Source: Sambucus nigra
Lineage: Eukaryota; Streptophyta; Magnoliopsida; Dipsacales; Adoxaceae
Assembly (NCBI GenBank): GCA_949130495.1
Contig: CASBWL010000413.1
Location: forward strand, 496,001 to 560,000
Length of the DNA: 64,000 bases
Direction of reading: 5' to 3'
The notes beneath the pieces were generated by a model. The model saw only the letters and a program-made list of their open reading frames with translations. It made no database searches and was not told the DNA's origin. Shown in pieces: positions 35,729-45,359 of the stretch (within the stretch, counting starts at the first letter, position 1; the number at the start of each line of letters is the position of its first letter). Position numbers and translations under genes: made by a program.

Positions 35729-38704
35729 TGTGACACCCCGACTAATTAAATACCGGGTAGCTACTCCTTTATTAAATTAATTCAAAATGCCAAGTTGGTC
35801 CAGTTAATAGCATCACTGTCGAACATTTTAATGATTACTAACCACCTAGTATTTAAAAAGTAAGTTGCCAAATTTTAATTTAAGTCTGATTAACATGCAA
35901 CAAGTGTAATGAAGAATAATAATACCATTCACCATAACGAAGTAAATAGAGTAACCATCACATAATGTAAATAAAGTCTGGAGGAAAACTCCTCACTACA
36001 ATCCCACAACTGAAATAAGTAAACCGAATACTAAAACAATACATGTCAAAGTCTGAAAATTGTAATGGAAAGATGTCTCTAATAGAAATGGGCAACATGC
36101 CCTACAACTGATAGATAATGAATCTGGAATCCAAGTGATAGAAGCGTCTACAAGCAAATCCCTGTAGCTTCCACAAACAGCTACAACTCGTCACCAGAAT
36201 GAGTATCCTATGCATGGTGTCCTTGTGGCTGGGCACCTAAAATGGTTTTACAAAGAAAAATAGATTTGACAGCAAACGGGTCAGAGCCCGAATGTGAAGA
36301 TATTTTAAAAACCTGCAAGTGCTTTAAAATCATTTAAAACATTAAATGCAAAGTACATGTTAGGACGTGCACTCACATGATATTCTCACCTCTCGTCTAA
36401 CTGTGCACTCCTAACGTAAGTACCCATCTACAACGACACAAACCACTACCTAAGTGACATCATATCTAGCTAGACTGTCATAGGTCCTACCCTTATTACT
36501 CTGTTCTATTAACATTATAACGCTCGTAATTAAATAGGGGTTTAACGTAAACTCAGATGCTAAATATGCAATATATTTCACTATCAGCTAACTCGTTATG
36601 TTTCTCGAAACAATACCTTAATTATTTATACAACATTATCATGAAGGTTTCCATTAATTAAGTGTATATTATTCACGTCATAAATATACAATACAAGCAC
36701 CCCGAGAACTAAGTTGCGGTGCACACATACTCTGCTATCCATCCCAGTACATCACGTACATAAGGATTACATATTCCAAATCTCTCAGGAATAGTTCACA
36801 AATAACAACATCACAAATAATGGAGGCGAACACAATCACATCACATGGGTCACGCACATACCTACGCTCCCACGATCAGCGAACTTATTAATATCCCAAT
36901 AAGTCTTTCTATGACCTATGTTCATCAAGGTAACCAGTCTAAATCCGGGCAACACAAGGATTAGAGGGCCCTAAGCGAACACAAACCTCCCGTGATAGCA
37001 AGTATGGTAGGTATGTCATACACACAATTCATATACCAATACTAAGTAAACACACGTCTTAGTAATCCCGTAGTTTAATTGTAGTACTATTCTCATTCTA
37101 GTACCAATATATAATTTACCCACTTTATACGATTCCGGTTTATAATCATACGCGCCATAATCTATTCTCAGGTTGTAGTAGACACTCACGTCTCAACCCA
37201 AACGGTTCATTGATTTAAATCACTCGTATACAATTTACTCCTCATAATAACCCAAAAGTCCCAAATCTATCAATACATCATCAAAGGGATGTTAACTCTA
37301 CCCTCGAACAAGTTTACGGGACTCCAAAAATCAAAACAGGCCAAAAAGGCCCAAACTGCCAGCTCGTTAGAAGTCTCGTTCGAACGAGGCTGTTCGAACG
37401 AGATCAAACTGTCAGCTCGTTAGAAGTCTCGTTCGAACGAGACTGTTCGAACGAGATCCAGTTCGTTCGAACGAACTGTACCTTCTAACGAGATCTCGTT
37501 CGAACGAAGTTATCGAACGAAGTTCCCTTTCGTTAGAAGCGACTGGTCAATTCGTTAGAAGCTCGTTCGAACGACCTGGGGAGGGGCTTCTAACGACCTA
37601 CCAGTTTCGTCCCAGATTTGTCTTAATCTCGTTTTTCACCATTTTTACTCCTCAAATCTCCTCCAAACTTAGTCCCAACCATTGTTTTAAGGTCTCTAAT
37701 CAATCTTAAACATATTATAGTCACCTCCTAACACGTTTTAAAGGATTAAATCACCCTAACATCAATCAATATACAAATCTCTACACTTTTTCCCCAATTA
37801 TTCAAGAACATAAACCCTAGAATTTGTAATCATCAATTAGTCCATTCTAGATCCGTTTTTGTTACATCCTACGTATACTAACACCAGAACAATCATCTCT
37901 ATATGGTTCTACATGCAATTTGTCCTCAATATTCAATTTCTAAATCCAATTAACATGGGTTTTCATTCATCTTTCAAGAACAATTGGAATTCTTCAATTT
38001 TCTAACATGGGAAGAACATTCTCTGAATTTAAATGTAATTAAATCACTTGCCTTGATTGTCTCTGGATTTGGTGTTGATTTTTGTAAAGATTTCTGTAGA
38101 ATTCCTTCTCTTTCTCTCCCTCTCCAAGCTATCTTCTCCAAAGGTGGCTATGGTGGCTAAGGTTTTCTTTGGGAAAGTTGGAAACCTAAATGATAACCTC
38201 CGTAGCTTATTGGGTCATTAAGGGTTGGTTAGTGGGTTTAGTGGGTCTATTTCCAATCAGATTTACTCCTCTAATTTTCGTCATTTTTAATTCCTAAAAA
38301 TACGAAATTACCAAAATACCCTTTATATTGCCGGTATGGCCTAAAAATACCCCGGAACCCAAACTACACCCCCGGCTAGTGTTTTCTGACTATCTCGACC
38401 CTTCCGGATGCGTTGGTGCACTCAAAATGACCATACGGTTTATAGAATTTAAATTCACTTTATAAATAAAATAATACACCATGACGCGGCGGTCACACGC
38501 GTCTCAACAAAATTTCCAAAATGTCGTATATAAATCTCACGACAAATTTTTCATAATTCAATATTCATATAAAAAACATGTATGCATATAATCAAATACC
38601 AACTCGCATCTCGTTAGTATTTTAACCCGGATTAATTTTCAATTAATACGCATTTAATTAATTAATCCCAAAAATAAATAAAGCCAAAAATACGGGGTAT
38701 TACA
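35729..38704 (-). repeat. 5' LTR of Tekay element
   Basis: Pairs with 27895-30871 over its whole length with one single-base indel noticed. Flanked outside by ATAGC. Confidence 0.93.
37365..37590. repeat. Palindromic TCGTTCGAACGA array in 5' LTR
   Basis: Same arrangement as at 29532-29757: seven TTCGAA cores and interspersed TCGTTAGAAG / CTTCTAACGA words, about 1.1-1.35 kb into the LTR. Confidence 0.92.
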
Positions 38705-38832
38705 ATAGCCTGATAAGTAAAATTTCAAAGTTGTAATAGTATAAGATAAGGCGGGAGAAACATCATATTGTAAGAACAAAGCATGTACTTAAAGGTAGCA
38801 AGGAAGGATTAAAACACTATGTTAGTACATAC

Positions 38833-38904
38833 ACCATGGTACTCGGAACATAATCCTAAATGAGGTCGAAAAGGAAAATTATCCACCTCGTAAATAACCA
38901 CAGC
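38833..38904 (-). pseudogene. NOC1-like exon: AVVIYEVDNFPFRPHLGLCSEYHG
   Basis: 72 bp, 24 open codons. Acceptor TTCTTTATAG, donor GTATGTAC. It encodes EVD-x-F-x-FRPHLGL, a conserved NOC1 segment between HPNMK and FLSQ. Phase 0 at both ends joins it to the exons at 39195-39115 and 6377-6285. Confidence 0.9.
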
Positions 38905-39114
38905 CTATAAAGAATAGAAGGAATAAGAAGGCCAAAATAAAATTAATAAAAACAACTTTTATTAGGAAAAAGCATGGTAGATTGGCAGACCAAAAGCACC
39001 AGATATATATTCAACAGTCAATTATCTATGAGTATGTTAAAGAATTGCACACAAATAACAAAGCACTAAAAATGGAATGAAACTCATATTTCTTATAGAC
39101 CAAATTGTTTTTAC

Positions 39115-39195
39115 CTTCATATTTGGATGATCAGTCAAAAGATTTGATAAGTGAAAATCAACATTAGATGCGCCCTTGTTTTCGAAATCCCTTAG
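39115..39195 (-). pseudogene. NOC1-like exon: LRDFENKGASN...LLTDHPNMK
   Basis: 81 bp, 27 open codons, with donor GTAAAAAC after ATGAAG and acceptor CATACAG. It reads L-R-D-F-E-N-K, then HLSNLLTDHPNMK. This corresponds to the LGDP(E/Q)N...HPNMK block of NOC1/CEBPZ; the usual G-D-P is R-D-F here. Confidence 0.9.
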
Positions 39196-39239
39196 CTGTA
39201 TGGAAACAAAATTTACAGATATAAATTCAAGAATTTAAA

Positions 39240-40620
39240 AATTCCAGTAAGAGTTCCAAGATTTAGAATTGGAACTGGTGTCGTTTTAGTTTGACGTTTC
39301 AACTGATTTTGTAAGGACATAAATTTCCAATTGTGTCCATGTATTGTTTTGACTTAATTCCATGAACAAAACTGTGTTTGTAATATGTCACATCGAGATT
39401 TTTATTTGTCACGATCCCACTCGGTCTATGACGTATTGAAGAATATTAAAGACATTGCGGCAAAGCTTCAAATAATTAATCATGCCGAAGTTTAATTAGT
39501 GCAAGTTTATTTATCTTCAAGTTTAATTGCATTCCGAGATTGCACAGGTATGAATGCGTATTGTTAATTGAACTCGAAATTATTTTTTATAAAAGATAAG
39601 GATGTATTTTTATAAAGAAAATGTTTTAAAAAAGGTTTTCAAAGTGTTTTATTAGTTTACACTTCGTTTAGATCAAATAAGGAAGAATTAAAGTTTGTTT
39701 TTATCTGGACTCTAATTCAGGCTTCCGCTCAAGCAACAAGGAAGTCATTCAAGCGAGAAGTACATGTCGTTCGAATAATATGGCCATCTCATTCAAACGA
39801 CATGCCTATGTCGCTCGAACAACCCCGCCGACTTAAAAATTCTATTTATGTCAGATTTTATCCTTTTCTCGAAATGTGTGCAGAACGATTTACAAAATAA
39901 TATCAGTAAGATTTCTGCAAATAGTTTTCTAAGGTTTTCATAGAAAAACACATCCTTAGAGTTTCCAAAGATCTGAGTTTTCCATTCACATCTGTTCTTG
40001 TGGTCTTTGCTTTGCACCTGGAGTATTTCAACCATATTGAACAAAGTGTGTTGTTGGTTTTGCGGTGAAGCAGCGACGGACATCGTGTTCGACATCATAG
40101 ATGTATCAACGCCATTGGGTGGACACTAAGACATATGGACGTGTGTGTTCTGGACAGGTATCGTGGGAGAAGGTTACTTTATGTGTGGGCACTGTGAGAG
40201 GAGTGGTTGAAGATCAGAAGAGCATCAAGACCAGTGGGGATCGAGTCGTTGTGTAAGGCTGAGTCTGTTCATTATAACTCCACATTCATAGTGATTGTCT
40301 AGCTTAGGGACGTCCAAGGTTTTCTCCCATTTTGGGTTTCCTCAAAGATCCGGCGTTGTGAGTATCATTTACTTTATTTTACTTGCTTTAATCACTAGAT
40401 GCATGTTTAGGATTAATCAAGATAAAATAGGTTTAAAGTCAAAATTGATTTTTCAAAACTTAGTTTGGTGCATAATTAAAAGTTGGATAATTTTTTATGA
40501 AAACTGGTTTTATTTATAACACACACATAAAGGGCACTTTTCAGATTTTGTTTCAATTCCAATTCCAAAACAAGGAATCGGAGCCCCCAAACACACCCAC
40601 AGTTCCAAAAGCCAGTAAAA
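39240..40620. mobile_element. Unclassified repeat in NOC1-like intron
   Basis: About 1.4 kb between two exons. The ends carry related inverted words (AGAATTGGAACTG near 39267, CAATTCCAATTCC near 40555). The right half looks like transcribed LTR or leader sequence, ending around GATCCGGCGTTGTGAGTATC (40349). At 39745-39825 it carries GTCGTTCGAATAA, CATTCAAACGAC and GTCGCTCGAAC words that recall the Tekay LTR arrays. No target duplication was confirmed and no ORF is informative, so class and exact borders are open. Confidence 0.45.
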
Positions 40621-40645
40621 TAAGAGGAATCCTATGTCAAAGTAC

Positions 40646-40714
40646 TTTATTTACTAGCGCAACTAGCAATCAAAGCTCTTGATCTGATTTTCCTTTTAGT
40701 AGCACTTACATTGT
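40646..40714 (-). pseudogene. NOC1-like exon: TM*VLLKGKSDQEL*LLVALVNK
   Basis: 69 bp, 23 codons, acceptor TTGGCTAG, donor GTACTTTG. T-M-stop-V-L-L-K...Q-E-L-stop-L-L-V-A-L-V-N-K corresponds to the segment just before LGDPEN in NOC1 proteins. Two in-frame stops: TAA at the third codon and TGA (a likely former CGA) at the fifteenth. Confidence 0.87.
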
Positions 40715-40821
40715 CTAGCCAACATTAAAGAACATAAGAAAGTTCCAAACAAATGAAATGTCACGTATACTGTATATAAAAGTTAACAACAGCACATCTC
40801 ATAACCAAAATAAAACTTAAC

Positions 40822-40897
40822 CTTTAATGCTTTGTCTTTAAGAATAGGTAACACATCTCTTGATGCTTCCTCAATTGCAAAAATAAAATGCTCATAC
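40822..40897 (-). pseudogene. NOC1-like exon: YEHFIFAIEEASRDVLPILKDKALK
   Basis: 76 bp, one base plus 25 open codons. Acceptor TTATTGCAG, donor GTTAAGTT. YExFxFAxEEASRD is a plant NOC1-type sentence. The donor of the preceding exon gives the wrong phase by one base, one more sign of decay. Confidence 0.9.
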
Positions 40898-41216
40898 CTG
40901 CAATAACCGAGTAAATATTTGCGTAAGAGTAAGTGATTACCAAGAGGAAGGGATTCAAATGTAGTTCATTACGACATTCACAACCATACCAATTATCTTG
41001 TATCTATATCTGCTCCTACTTAGGTGTGTTATAATTTTTTATCATTATTAATAACTGTAGACCATCACAAACTGTAGCATATCTAACAATGTGAAGGTGA
41101 ATAGTTTAGACGATTGCCCTCAGTTTATCATCTTTATCCTTTTTAACATGATAGGCAATAAACTTTTCAACACGTTATAATCCATTTTCCATGTGTTGCC
41201 AAAATAGTAAAAGCTA

Positions 41217-41519
41217 TGTAAACTACACATCAAAAGGCAAAATATTTAACACACACTTTTAGAGAGAGAAATACTCTTTTCTATTCAAAATTCAAGTTTA
41301 CCTCAAACGAGGCTTACAAGGGGGTATTTAAAGGAAAGGTTCAACTTAGGCTCTAAGCTAATGCTCAAATTAAAAAATGTCATCAATTGCCTTTTGCTAC
41401 ACCCACCTCTAAATACTAAAGTGAAGAGGAGTACAATTCCCAACAAAATATAAGAAAAATAACAAGAAGAAAATAAAAATACTAATATGCCAAAAAATAA
41501 CAATTATGTCCTCGATTCA
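41217..41519 (-). repeat. 3' LTR of the gag-only element
   Basis: Plus-strand ends TGTAAACTAC...CGATTCA. Longer than its partner by about 33 bp. Confidence 0.85.
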
Positions 41520-41596
41520 AATCAGTCTCCCCTTGAAAAGAGTTCGTCCTCAAACTCAAAGGGAGAAAACCAACTGAATCTCCCTCCAAACTATGA

Positions 41597-43630
41597 TCAA
41601 GTCATGATAGGAAGCTCCTTGGATGCGTCCAAATAGTCACGTGGATGATCCATAGCCAATAGGGTACGGCGTCGCGGGACAGAGCAGTCAGAATCTTGGT
41701 GACCAACATTGCCATAATTGTAGCACCGGAATGTAGGAGGCCTTGGATGAGGTGCAGCGGAAGAAGAGGACGTAGGTGTTGAATGTGTCACTAGAGTAGG
41801 AGATGGGGTAGAAACCAGTGTAGGTGAAGTCCATGAGGTTGGAAGACCTACGAGAGCTGTGTGGTAGGCCTCAACCTTAATCGTATACTCGATTGTCTTT
41901 AGAAAGGTCGATATCTTCCTACCGCCGAGATCATATTGAATGTACGACTGCATTCCCAAGATATAGCAGTTGATCCGTTGATCCTCCATCTAAGGGAGGC
42001 GAGCTCAAGTGCAAAGAAGCTGGAGTTGCTCTGTATACTCCACAGTCGTAAACGTGTCCGATCTGAGGGACTGAATGCAAGCAAAATGGTCGCGCTCATA
42101 CGTGGGTGGGATGAATGATGTATGTTGGATGACCTTCAGCTCGGGCCAAGTCTGGATATGGTCAATATCGTCGTTGTCCAGCGATTACAGAGGTCATTCC
42201 ACCAAACCCGATCGAATCTCTGAAATTTGGTGGCTGCGAGGGCAACGCAAGAGTGGCCCTGAATCCGCATGTAATCAAAAATCGTCTCCGTCGAATCTAA
42301 GAAATCAATCATAGCGTCTAGAGAGAATCACCCGTCAAACATGAGAACGTCAATACAAATATCCCCATGGAGGATCCGAAAAAGAAACTGAAGCGCCATA
42401 GATAATGGGCCTCCATCCTGATGAGCATTATGACCCATCACGTCAACTAGCACAGCGGAACACAATCAGCCGGAGGGGTGGCATCTGTAAAGGTGGTGGA
42501 CAAGGAGGATGAATGTGCTGGGGAATGGGAGGTATTGTGGTGACTCGAGTATAATGGGTACACGTGCCAATAAAAAATAGTGTTGGTCCCGTAGTGGTGC
42601 AAAATGATGGACATCAGGCGGGGGTGGAGGTATCCACTTTAAAACAGTGGGGTGGCTATCCCTGAACTCTGAGGAGGATGAGGAGAAATCAAAATGGAGT
42701 AGTGAAAGGGCGTGGTGGGAGGGAGTAAGATGTAATGGGGGAGGGAATGGGCGTGTTTCCTATCAAGGGTCAGTGGGTGTGGTGGGGTTGCGTGGGTATT
42801 TTGAATCGAGGTCGGGAGGGTGGTCCAAAATGGTGGCCCAAATCCCCCGGGATGGTAAAAAAACCTAAGGATGTGGGGGTAGGCATTTGATTGAGTGATT
42901 GGGACAACGGGGTGGTGGGGAAATGACTCGAGTTGCTCGATGGGTGGGTAAAATATGGTCGGGGGCAAAAATGAGGTCGATGCTCCAAAAAAAGTGGGCG
43001 GGTTGGGACGAGGATTGGGTAGGGGTTGTCCTAGGCTCGGGTTTAGGCTGAGGGATGGGTATTTCATGTGGGTTAGGTTTTAAGTTGGGTTGGACCTTAT
43101 TTTGTGGGTCGACGAGTGGTTGGGGTAGGGTTTCGGCGCCCAGGGGCCAAGGGCTGCCATCGGATTTTGATCGGGGAGACAGGGGTGAGCTCGGGGTGAT
43201 GTCGGTAATGTGATTAGGGGTTGGAAGCAGGGTGGGGGAACAGGAGAGGGGTTGGGTTGAAATTAGATTCTACTGGGGGGGTCCAGGGTGGCCTCCCCCT
43301 CCTTGGGAAGCCAAGCTTTGGGGCGAAGGGCATGTGTTTGAGTGGGTCAAGTGTTATTTTAGGGGTATCAGTAGAAGTGGGTTCATGGCAGAGAATTTTA
43401 GGGGATGAGGTGTTGGAGGCGAGGGGTGTGGAAGCTGAGGAGCTAGGGTATGGGTGGGGAACGGTGGTGGGAGGTATTTTTGTGTACAAGAGTTGACAAA
43501 GGGCCTCAAACTTTTGATCGAGTTCTTGGGAAGCTAGAGTTTGGGGTTTTTGTTGAAGTGCTATATCTCCCATTTGTTGCTTCTTCTCTTGAATCTCTTT
43601 CAACAATTGTTTCAATTTCTTGGGAGCCAT
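41597..43630 (-). pseudogene. gag: Degenerate gag of the non-autonomous element
   Basis: Starts MAPKKLKQLLKEIQEKKQQM at 43630. A Pro/Ser/Thr-rich middle (about 43400-42640) is followed by a gag core piece DQRINCYILGMQSYIQYDLG (41980 on) and a zinc knuckle in which the second ligand is Tyr: C-Y-N-Y-G-N-V-G-H-Q-D-S-D-C. The frame changes several times and has stops. No protease or RT motif follows. The function would have been the nucleocapsid; mobilisation would have needed a partner element. Confidence 0.78.
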
Positions 43631-43712
43631 TGATTGTAGTGTACGATTTTTTTATAAGAATAAATCAAAACACCAACACCAATGTGGAGTGACACTCGCT
43701 CTGATACCAATT

Positions 43713-43982
43713 TGACGTAAACTACACGTCAAAAGGATCCTAAAAATATCTAACACACTTTTAGAGAGAGAAATGTTATTTTTATTCCAAATTGAAGTCT
43801 ACCTCAAATGAGCCTTGCTAAGGATCAAATTATAAAAATGTCATTAATTGTCTTTTGTTATACTCTACCTCTAAATACTAAAGCAAAAAGGAGTACAGTG
43901 CCCAACAAAATAAAAGAAAAATGACAAGAAGAAAATAAAAGATATTAATATACCCAAAAATGATAATTATGCCCTCAATTCA
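43713..43982 (-). repeat. 5' LTR of the gag-only element
   Basis: Plus-strand ends TGACGTAAACTAC...CAATTCA. Adjoins the primer site. Confidence 0.85.
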
Positions 43983-44071
43983 CATAAAAAAGAGTATTAC
44001 CCTCTTTTGACTCGGGAAGATGATTTAACGGACGCTGAGAAAATGTCTTAAGCTTACGATCAAGTAATAGA

Positions 44072-44634
44072 CTGTCAAACAAATGTAAAAATAGTCAAAT
44101 AGTGCATATAATCACTGAGGTAGCAATACAATGGTGGCGGAAATGAACATCTAATAATATACATGCATCATATAATATTGTGAATACTGAATACAGCATC
44201 TGGCTAACAGCCGGGAAGTGATCCCTTTTCTATAGAGATTAACTATGTGAATCAAAAGAATTCTATTTTTAATCCCAATATTAAAAAATAAGGAACAAAT
44301 AAAAGGATGTGTTGGTCTATTAACAAAGGAAAGAATTAGAAGAGGTGATACATCTTAAAAAGAAGAGGATTTAGTTGTTTCATCTTTGTTATCAAGTGGG
44401 CATCAAGCAAGTGAACTCAGTGAAATGAAAGAATTAGCATTTTTATCTTCCATTCCTTTCCACCATTACCAAACACACCAAAAGAAAATACCAAATAAGA
44501 AAAACAAGGTGACTGCACAAGATAGTAGTCACGACTCAGGTTCATGTAAAACATAGTGGAAATAAAAACACTAAAATTAATTAAACGAATAATTTTGTCT
44601 CACTAAATAACCAAGTGAGAAGACGGGTACCAAC
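44072..44634 (-). other. Intron of NOC1-like pseudogene
   Basis: AT-rich intron of about 0.56 kb; nothing else recognised. Confidence 0.6.
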
Positions 44635-44709
44635 CTCGAAATAAACATTTTTTAAGTGCTTCAAATATCGATAATGCATGTCGCTTTCTAACTTTTAATG
44701 TCACCATTC
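44635..44709 (-). pseudogene. NOC1-like exon: MVTLKVRKRHALSIFEALKK
   Basis: 75 bp. Acceptor ATTATAATGCAG, donor GTTGGTAC. MV-T-x-KV-x-KRHAL-x-x-FEAL matches NOC1. After ALKK the frame is off by one base relative to the next exon (the expected LFISS part reads CLFR), so there is a one-base deletion. Earlier (N-terminal) exons were not found. Confidence 0.87.
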
Positions 44710-45359
44710 CTGCATTATAATTTCGTTAATGACAAACTCACTGACGCAAAACCACAATAAAAATGTTTTAAACTTTTTTTCCTAATAAGAAAGCCTGCGA
44801 TTGATCTATTATTAACTGAAAATCAGTTGATTAATTTATAAATAATCTCCTCTCAAAAAAGGGAAAAAACATAAAAAATCTAGAATATCCCCATACTACA
44901 ACCTCAACATACTAGCACTTGCTAAAATGAAACATCCATTTTACTTGGAGTTTTAAAAATAAATTATTTATATTTATCTCGGAGATGGAGGCCTAATGAT
45001 GAGCAGGGTCAAATCAGTAGCTTCTAATTAAGCTGCCTCTTGAGTAAAGCCTCAGAGCATTTTGGACTAATGTTACCTGGGATGTGGATCACTCGAGTAC
45101 GGGTATGCGTTATGCAGTGGACTACACTGGATCAAGTGAAGAAATAAAAATTTTGTTGGAGTTGCTTTAGTTTATGAAGCACCTCACTAGTCCATGTTTG
45201 ACATGTGTCAAGGCACTGATACCCTCCACAAAAAAATGGCTCAAAATGTAAATTTTGTTTGTTGAAATGTGTTCTTCCCAAGTAAAAGGACAAAATTATA
45301 ACAATTTAAATCTACTAGAACGATGCTAAAACTTTCTTTTAGGTTAAATATACAAATAT
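44710..45359. other. No gene recognised
   Basis: The next upstream NOC1 exon (a DNPVANLRSLD-type segment) was looked for on the minus strand here and not found. Confidence 0.45.

Larger units (their letters stand above)
27895..38704 (-). mobile_element. Tekay/Del-like chromovirus (Ty3/gypsy), nearly complete
   Basis: A 10.8-kb minus-strand element between ATAGC duplications (27890-27894, 38705-38709). The LTRs of 2977 and 2976 bp differ at about 40 positions by eye (near 1.4%), so it is younger than the Tat element. Primer site TGGTATCAGAGC (initiator Met tRNA) lies at 35726-35715. One gag-pol frame with a C-terminal chromodomain is followed by polypurine TAGGGAGGAAGTA before the 3' LTR. Three TAG stops and two small frameshifts disable it. 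Inserted in the intron of the NOC1-like pseudogene. Confidence 0.93.
6378..38832 (-). other. TE-inflated intron of the NOC1-like pseudogene (32.4 kb)
   Basis: Lies between donor GTATGTAC after SEYHG (38833) and acceptor CAG before VDFLSQ (6377). It contains the hAT element (6450-24703), a solo LTR (24931-27338) and a Tekay element (27895-38704), each with its own target duplication. Removing them and one copy of each duplication leaves about 965 bp of original intron: 6378-6449, 24712-24930, 27344-27894 and 38710-38832. Confidence 0.8.
41217..43982 (-). mobile_element. Gag-only, non-autonomous Ty3/gypsy-like LTR element (2.8 kb)
   Basis: Minus strand. The 3' LTR is 41217-41519 (303 bp) and the 5' LTR 43713-43982 (270 bp), related but clearly diverged, with indels. 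The primer site TGGTATCAGAGC lies at 43710-43699. The polypurine AAGGGGAGA is next to the 3' LTR. The internal 2.2 kb holds gag only; directly before the polypurine tract a short segment reads FEDELFSRGD, like the end of gypsy pol, so pol was deleted. Inserted within an exon of the NOC1-like gene. Confidence 0.85.
41172..44071 (-). pseudogene. NOC1-like exon split by an LTR element
   Basis: The 5' half (44071-43983) has acceptor TTTGTTTGACAG and reads LLLDRKLKTFSQRPLNHLPE, SKEGNTLF. The 3' half (41216-41172) resumes LLLFWQHMENGL-stop-R and is followed by GTTGAAAA. Together they form a DRKLK...RPLN-x-LPE...LLLFW block of NOC1. The gag-only LTR element at 41217-43982 lies exactly between the halves. 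The TAA is a likely former CAA or AAA. No perfect 5-bp duplication was found, though CTTTT occurs near both borders. Confidence 0.88.

Noticed and set aside
42639..43067. Pro-rich 142-codon minus ORF, possibly an extensin-like gene
   Set aside because: It lies between gag pieces of the LTR element and fits the low-complexity middle of gag.
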